Part shown: positions 60,945 to 64,000 of the stretch, piece after piece
Numbering within the stretch: position 1 is the first letter of the stretch
Layout: each line of letters opens with the position of its first letter
Assembly (NCBI RefSeq): GCF_009877435.1
Contig: NZ_WXEX01000003.1
Location: forward strand, 248,001 to 312,000
Source: Heliomicrobium gestii
Lineage (GTDB): Bacteria > Bacillota > Desulfitobacteriia > Heliobacteriales > Heliobacteriaceae
Reading direction: 5' to 3'
Length of the DNA stretch: 64,000 nucleotides
The notes under the pieces: generated by a model
What the model was told of the DNA's origin: nothing
Database searches by the model: none
What the model saw: only the letters and a program-made list of their open reading frames with translations
Program-made: the position numbers and the translations under genes

Positions 60945-62195
60945 ATGCATAAAGCCTGGAAGTGGGGCTTCATGGTGTTTTCCAGCGCCATTGTGATGCT
61001 GTGTGGAATGGCAACGGCTCATCCCGCTGCGGCCAACTACCCGGACATCTCCCTTTCCGTCAACGGCAATTTGGTTGAGACGACGCCATCCGTTCAGAGC
61101 AAGACGGGTCTAACGGCTGTCCCTTTCCGGAGTGTGGCCGAAAGCCTCGGCATGACCGTTTACTGGAATCCGGCGACACAGGCCATGACAGTGGTCAGAG
61201 GGAGTGCGGCGGTGACGGTGGAGACGGGGAACCGCTGGGCTTCGGCCAACGGGAAAGCGATTCAATTGGCCTTTTCGCCCTACCTGTACGGAGAACGTCT
61301 GTACGTTCCCCTCACCCTGTTCAAGCAGGTCTTTGGCGCTGACTTGGGGTGGGACGGCGTCAGTCATATCGCATCGATCCGGACGGCAGACGGGCGATTT
61401 TATCCCGGCGCGGGGGTGAAAAAAGTTTCTATCCCCGATTACGGTCCGCTCAAACAACAGATTCAGAACTACCTGAACACACGGCCCGGTCAGGTGAATC
61501 TCTTTGTGCAGGATGTAACCACCGGTGCGAAAATGGATATCGGCGGTGATGAGATCCACCGCACCGCCAGCACCCATAAAGTGCCGACAGTCATGTATCT
61601 TTATCGTCTTGCGGCGCAAGGGAAGGTCGATCTGGACGCCAAGTTGACCTACACATCCCAGTACTACCGTCAGGGCACCGGCATTTTGCAGACCAAACCC
61701 TATGGCGGCCAGTATACCCTGCGAGAGTTGGGCCGCCTGTCGATTGTTTACAGTGACAATGTAGCCTGGGCGATGCTGCTTGATTACCTCGGCCGGGACA
61801 ATGTGAACACCTTTATGCGCTCTCTCGGCGGGAATGTCACCGGTTCTGATGCAAAAGGGTACTTTATCACGACGCCTCGCGATATGGGAAAATACCTGGG
61901 CGCATTGCTCCTTTTTCGAGACGCTCAACCTCAACTGGGCGGGGAAATCTTCCACGCCATGGAAAACACAATTTTCAATGATCGGATTCCGGCGAAGCTG
62001 CCGACCGGCACCGTGGTGGCGCACAAGATCGGTTCTTTAGATGACAGTATCCATGATGTGGGCATCATTTTTGCTAACAACCGTCCCTTTATCCTCTCTA
62101 TTTATAGCAAAAATGGTTGGGAGGCGGCATCGACCGATACCTTGGCTCAGGTCTCCAAGATGATTTATGATTATCAGGTTTCGCTTCCGCAATAA
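60945..62195 (+). CDS. Exported beta-lactamase-fold protein with copper amine oxidase N-domain
   Basis: 416 residues with a signal peptide ending near AHPAAA. Residues about 30-145 form the copper amine oxidase N-like domain (ISLSVNGNLVETTP, TAVPFRSVAESLGMTVYWN), common in clostridial exported proteins as an extracellular binding domain. Residues about 165-416 are a class A beta-lactamase/DD-peptidase-like fold with Ser209-x-x-Lys212 (ASTHKVPTV), YSDNVAW and HKIGSL in place of KTG. It could act on peptidoglycan rather than antibiotics. ATG 60942 or 60945 may be the start. Confidence 0.82.
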   Translation: MHKAWKWGFMVFSSAIVMLCGMATAHPAAANYPDISLSVNGNLVETTPSVQSKTGLTAVPFRSVAESLGMTVYWNPATQAMTVVRGSAAVTVETGNRWASANGKAIQLAFSPYLYGERLYVPLTLFKQVFGADLGWDGVSHIASIRTADGRFYPGAGVKKVSIPDYGPLKQQIQNYLNTRPGQVNLFVQDVTTGAKMDIGGDEIHRTASTHKVPTVMYLYRLAAQGKVDLDAKLTYTSQYYRQGTGILQTKPYGGQYTLRELGRLSIVYSDNVAWAMLLDYLGRDNVNTFMRSLGGNVTGSDAKGYFITTPRDMGKYLGALLLFRDAQPQLGGEIFHAMENTIFNDRIPAKLPTGTVVAHKIGSLDDSIHDVGIIFANNRPFILSIYSKNGWEAASTDTLAQVSKMIYDYQVSLPQ

Positions 62196-62219
62196 ATGCC
62201 GTAATATCGATTTTATGGC

Positions 62220-62256
62220 GTCCCGGTGCCTGAAGCAGGTCACCGGGACAATTTTT
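62220..62256 (+). terminator. Terminator of the beta-lactamase-fold gene
   Basis: GTCCCGGTG (62220-62228) pairs with CACCGGGAC (62241-62249), with inner CCTG/CAGG, followed by AATTTTT. Confidence 0.9.
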
Positions 62257-62349
62257 AGAGAATTATTACATAATCATATTAAATATGGAAGGAAATGTAT
62301 TTACGCTGTCGAAACAGAATCCAAAAAGCGAAAAGGCGGCGAAACACTG

Positions 62350-63027
62350 ATGGAGAATCCGAAACGTCTGTTTGCCATTCTCGGTGGGCTGCTGGTGGTA
62401 CTGGTGATCGGCATGGGGCTTCAGGGCACGAAGTTCTACTCGCCGCCCTCATCAGAGCGAAAAGTTTTGCCAGCGGCGAAAGCGAATTCCCCTGACGGCG
62501 AGCAAGGCGCGAGCCAAACCGCGAGAAAAGCCGAGAAGGAGATCGCCATTCATGTCACCGGCGCTGTCAGTAAACCAGGTGTCTACCGATTGCCTGCCGG
62601 CAGCCGTGTGGAGGATGCGATCCGATTGGCGGAAGCCCTGCCCGAGGCAGACGTGGAGGGGATGAACCGGGCTGCGCCATTGACAGACGGCCGCCAGATC
62701 GTGGTTCCCTTTCGCCAGGGGGATGGTGGCCGAAGCGGTGGGAGCAATGAGTCAAGCGGAACGGGATCCGCCAAGTCAAAGGCGAGTTCAGGCGCCAACG
62801 CTGGAACTGGGGCGACTTCAAGACAGGGCGGTTCGTTGATCAACATCAACCAGGCTGATGCGGCGGAGTTGGATCGGCTGCCCGGGGTGGGACCGTCGAC
62901 GGCCCAGAAAATCATTCAATACCGGGAGACAAAGGGCGCTTTTCAGCGCGCCGAGGACCTGCAAAACGTTCCCGGGATAGGTCCGAAAAAGTATGCCGAT
63001 CTCAAGGAGATGATCACCGTTGATTGA
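62350..63027 (+). CDS. comEA: Competence protein ComEA
   Basis: 225 residues. One N-terminal membrane anchor (LFAILGGLLVVLVIGMGL), an SLBB domain (IHVTGAVSKPGVYRLPAGS), a Gly/Ser-rich linker (about 128-165) and a helix-hairpin-helix pair (ININQADAAELDRLPGVGPS, AEDLQNVPGIGPKKYADLK) that binds double-stranded DNA during uptake. ATG 62350 is preferred over longer in-frame starts. No other com gene is in the window. Confidence 0.94.
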   Translation: MENPKRLFAILGGLLVVLVIGMGLQGTKFYSPPSSERKVLPAAKANSPDGEQGASQTARKAEKEIAIHVTGAVSKPGVYRLPAGSRVEDAIRLAEALPEADVEGMNRAAPLTDGRQIVVPFRQGDGGRSGGSNESSGTGSAKSKASSGANAGTGATSRQGGSLININQADAAELDRLPGVGPSTAQKIIQYRETKGAFQRAEDLQNVPGIGPKKYADLKEMITVD

Positions 63028-63127
63028 AGACATGAGAAGACGTGTATGAGCGGTGCCTTTCGTGGGAAGGCTTGCGATTGATCGAATCCGGTGAGTCCTA
63101 ACATGATAGACGGAGTGATGGCTTGTG

Positions 63128-63304
63128 ATGCATGTGATTTTGGATGGCATCGGGGAAAACGAAGCTTTTATCAAAACCGACGATGGGATCATGACGATTC
63201 CTCGCCACCGCATCCCCGAAGAGGCAAGGGTTGGTGATTGCCTGTTGATGAAAGATGGCATGTATGTTCTTGACGCACGCAACCATTGCGGGAATAAAGA
63301 GTAA
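63128..63304 (+). CDS. DUF3006-family small protein
   Basis: ATG 63128 opens a 58-residue protein ending at TAA 63302-63304. It has the DUF3006 pattern: VILDGIGENEAFIKTDDG, IPRHRIPEEARVGDCLLM. Such small beta-rich proteins are often encoded next to competence or ComEC-like metallo-hydrolase genes, and here it follows comEA by 100 bases. Function unknown. Confidence 0.75.
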   Translation: MHVILDGIGENEAFIKTDDGIMTIPRHRIPEEARVGDCLLMKDGMYVLDARNHCGNKE

Positions 63305-63425
63305 TAGAGCAAATAGCGCGATAGAAAAAGGCCGTTCATGGGCGACTTCTGTTGGGATGCGAAGTCGGTAAACGGTCGCAGGCAGGGCGCTCATTTCGAA
63401 AGGCAGCGCTTGTATCGCAATCGTA

Positions 63426-63465
63426 AAAGAGACCGGAATATGTCCGCGTCTCTTTATTGTTTTTG
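63426..63465 (+). terminator. Terminator after the DUF3006 gene
   Basis: AAAGAGAC (63426-63433) pairs with GTCTCTTT (63448-63455) with an inner CGGA/TCCG helix, followed by ATTGTTTTT. The 220 bases from here to the next gene hold no recognised feature. Confidence 0.85.
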
Positions 63466-63687
63466 AGCACGTCTAATTTTTTGGATATCATCGAGCCAAT
63501 ATACAATAATCGTGTTTATAGGTGAAAGAAGAACTCTTCTTCCGTTTGACTCCGGCAATCAGGATGATATAGTAGCAACTGTAGACATGGACATCCAGTT
63601 TTACGACATTATAAGCCGATGGTTGCTTCGATATATGGTGTGGTTGGCGATCTCGGGCAATCGGACGCGGAAACGGAGTTTTTCTTG

Positions 63688-64000
63688 ATGAACCTATCGT
63701 GGCGATCGATCTGGCAGAATCGAAAGCTTTTGCTGCTCAGTCTCGGTCACTTGGTAACCGATCTGAATCAGGGCGCGATGGCCTTGGTGGCCATCTTCCT
63801 CAAGGACCGCTATGATCTCTCCTATTTTTTAGTCGGGATCGCGATCCTGGTAGGGAACGTTTCCTCCTCGGTTATTCAGCCCCTCTTTGGGGTGCTCAGC
63901 GATCGATATCGAACAACTTGGTTGATGCCGTTAGGCACCGTGCTGGCGGGAGCGGGGATGGCTCTTGCCGGTTTGTCCACTAGCTTTTGGATTGCCTTGC
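63688..64000 (+). CDS. MFS transporter, fosmidomycin-resistance (Fsr) type, 5' part
   Basis: ATG 63688 (GGAG at 63675-63678) opens a frame that runs to the end of the window without a stop, 104 residues. LLSLGHLVTDLNQGAMALVAIFLKD and the loop GVLSDRYRTTWLM are typical of the first three helices of Fsr-family major facilitator transporters. Substrate unknown; only the N-terminal part is visible. Confidence 0.8.
   Translation, partial: MNLSWRSIWQNRKLLLLSLGHLVTDLNQGAMALVAIFLKDRYDLSYFLVGIAILVGNVSSSVIQPLFGVLSDRYRTTWLMPLGTVLAGAGMALAGLSTSFWIAL

Noticed and set aside
63098-63394. Minus-strand frame with hydrophobic start
   Set aside because: It is antisense to the DUF3006 gene, which has a family pattern and plausible start; the minus-strand frame has neither.

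Overview
The window looks like a chromosomal segment of an anaerobic, GC-rich member of the Firmicutes (Clostridia). The evidence is a stressosome operon, a single-chain FGAM synthase, a ferredoxin-type [FeFe] hydrogenase, an Etf-coupled lactate dehydrogenase, ComEA and AzlCD. A heliobacterium-like host would fit, but that is inference; no 16S or photosynthesis gene is present. Most of the window is GC-rich. Two AT-rich stretches (about 11.4-15.9 kb and 18.3-20.2 kb) stand out as accessory DNA.

Region 1 (1-10.8 kb) is the downstream part of a B12-dependent diol/glycerol dehydratase microcompartment operon, all on the + strand: end of pduD, then pduE, pduG, pduH, a BMC shell protein with a cysteine-rich tail, pduA/J, pduL, a flavoprotein, pduN, pduO, pduP, pduS and pduT. 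Dehydratase converts the diol to an aldehyde, PduG/H and PduO/PduS maintain the cofactor, and PduP and PduL turn the aldehyde into acyl-CoA and acyl-phosphate inside a protein shell. Amphipathic encapsulation-peptide-like helices are visible on PduE, PduL, PduP, the flavoprotein and, unusually, the C-terminus of PduH. A 5'-truncated glpF follows.

Region 2 (11-20.2 kb) is an accessory island: a 3' tRNA-Pro fragment, a two-gene cassette of a PD-(D/E)XK-like nuclease and a TGT-like protein, IS3-family debris, a strongly base-paired segment, a HEPN-like gene, a broken adhE copy, a matrixin-like secreted protease with a companion protein, and a second IS remnant. An intact adhE (20.2-22.9 kb) shares a 1.6-kb apparently identical tract with the broken copy.

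Region 3 (23-44.9 kb) holds a CDC48-type AAA ATPase, a chemotaxis-like signalling operon (MshEN/CheX-like phosphatase, CheY, CBS-PAS-HPt kinase, MCP), an Fe-S aldo/keto reductase, a cyclophilin, azlCD, an amino-acid permease, a PdaA-like deacetylase, purL, and an OmpR-type two-component system with a lipoprotein.

Region 4 (45-64 kb) holds an iron alcohol dehydrogenase, a GH31 protein that resembles alpha-1,4-glucan lyase, a YbaK deacylase, a stressosome operon (RsbR-S-T, an ATPase-phosphatase fusion, a hybrid kinase), the EtfB-EtfA-lactate dehydrogenase operon, an [FeFe] hydrogenase, a STAS protein, a beta-lactamase-fold exported protein, comEA, a DUF3006 gene, and the start of an MFS transporter. 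Strong hairpin terminators separate most units.
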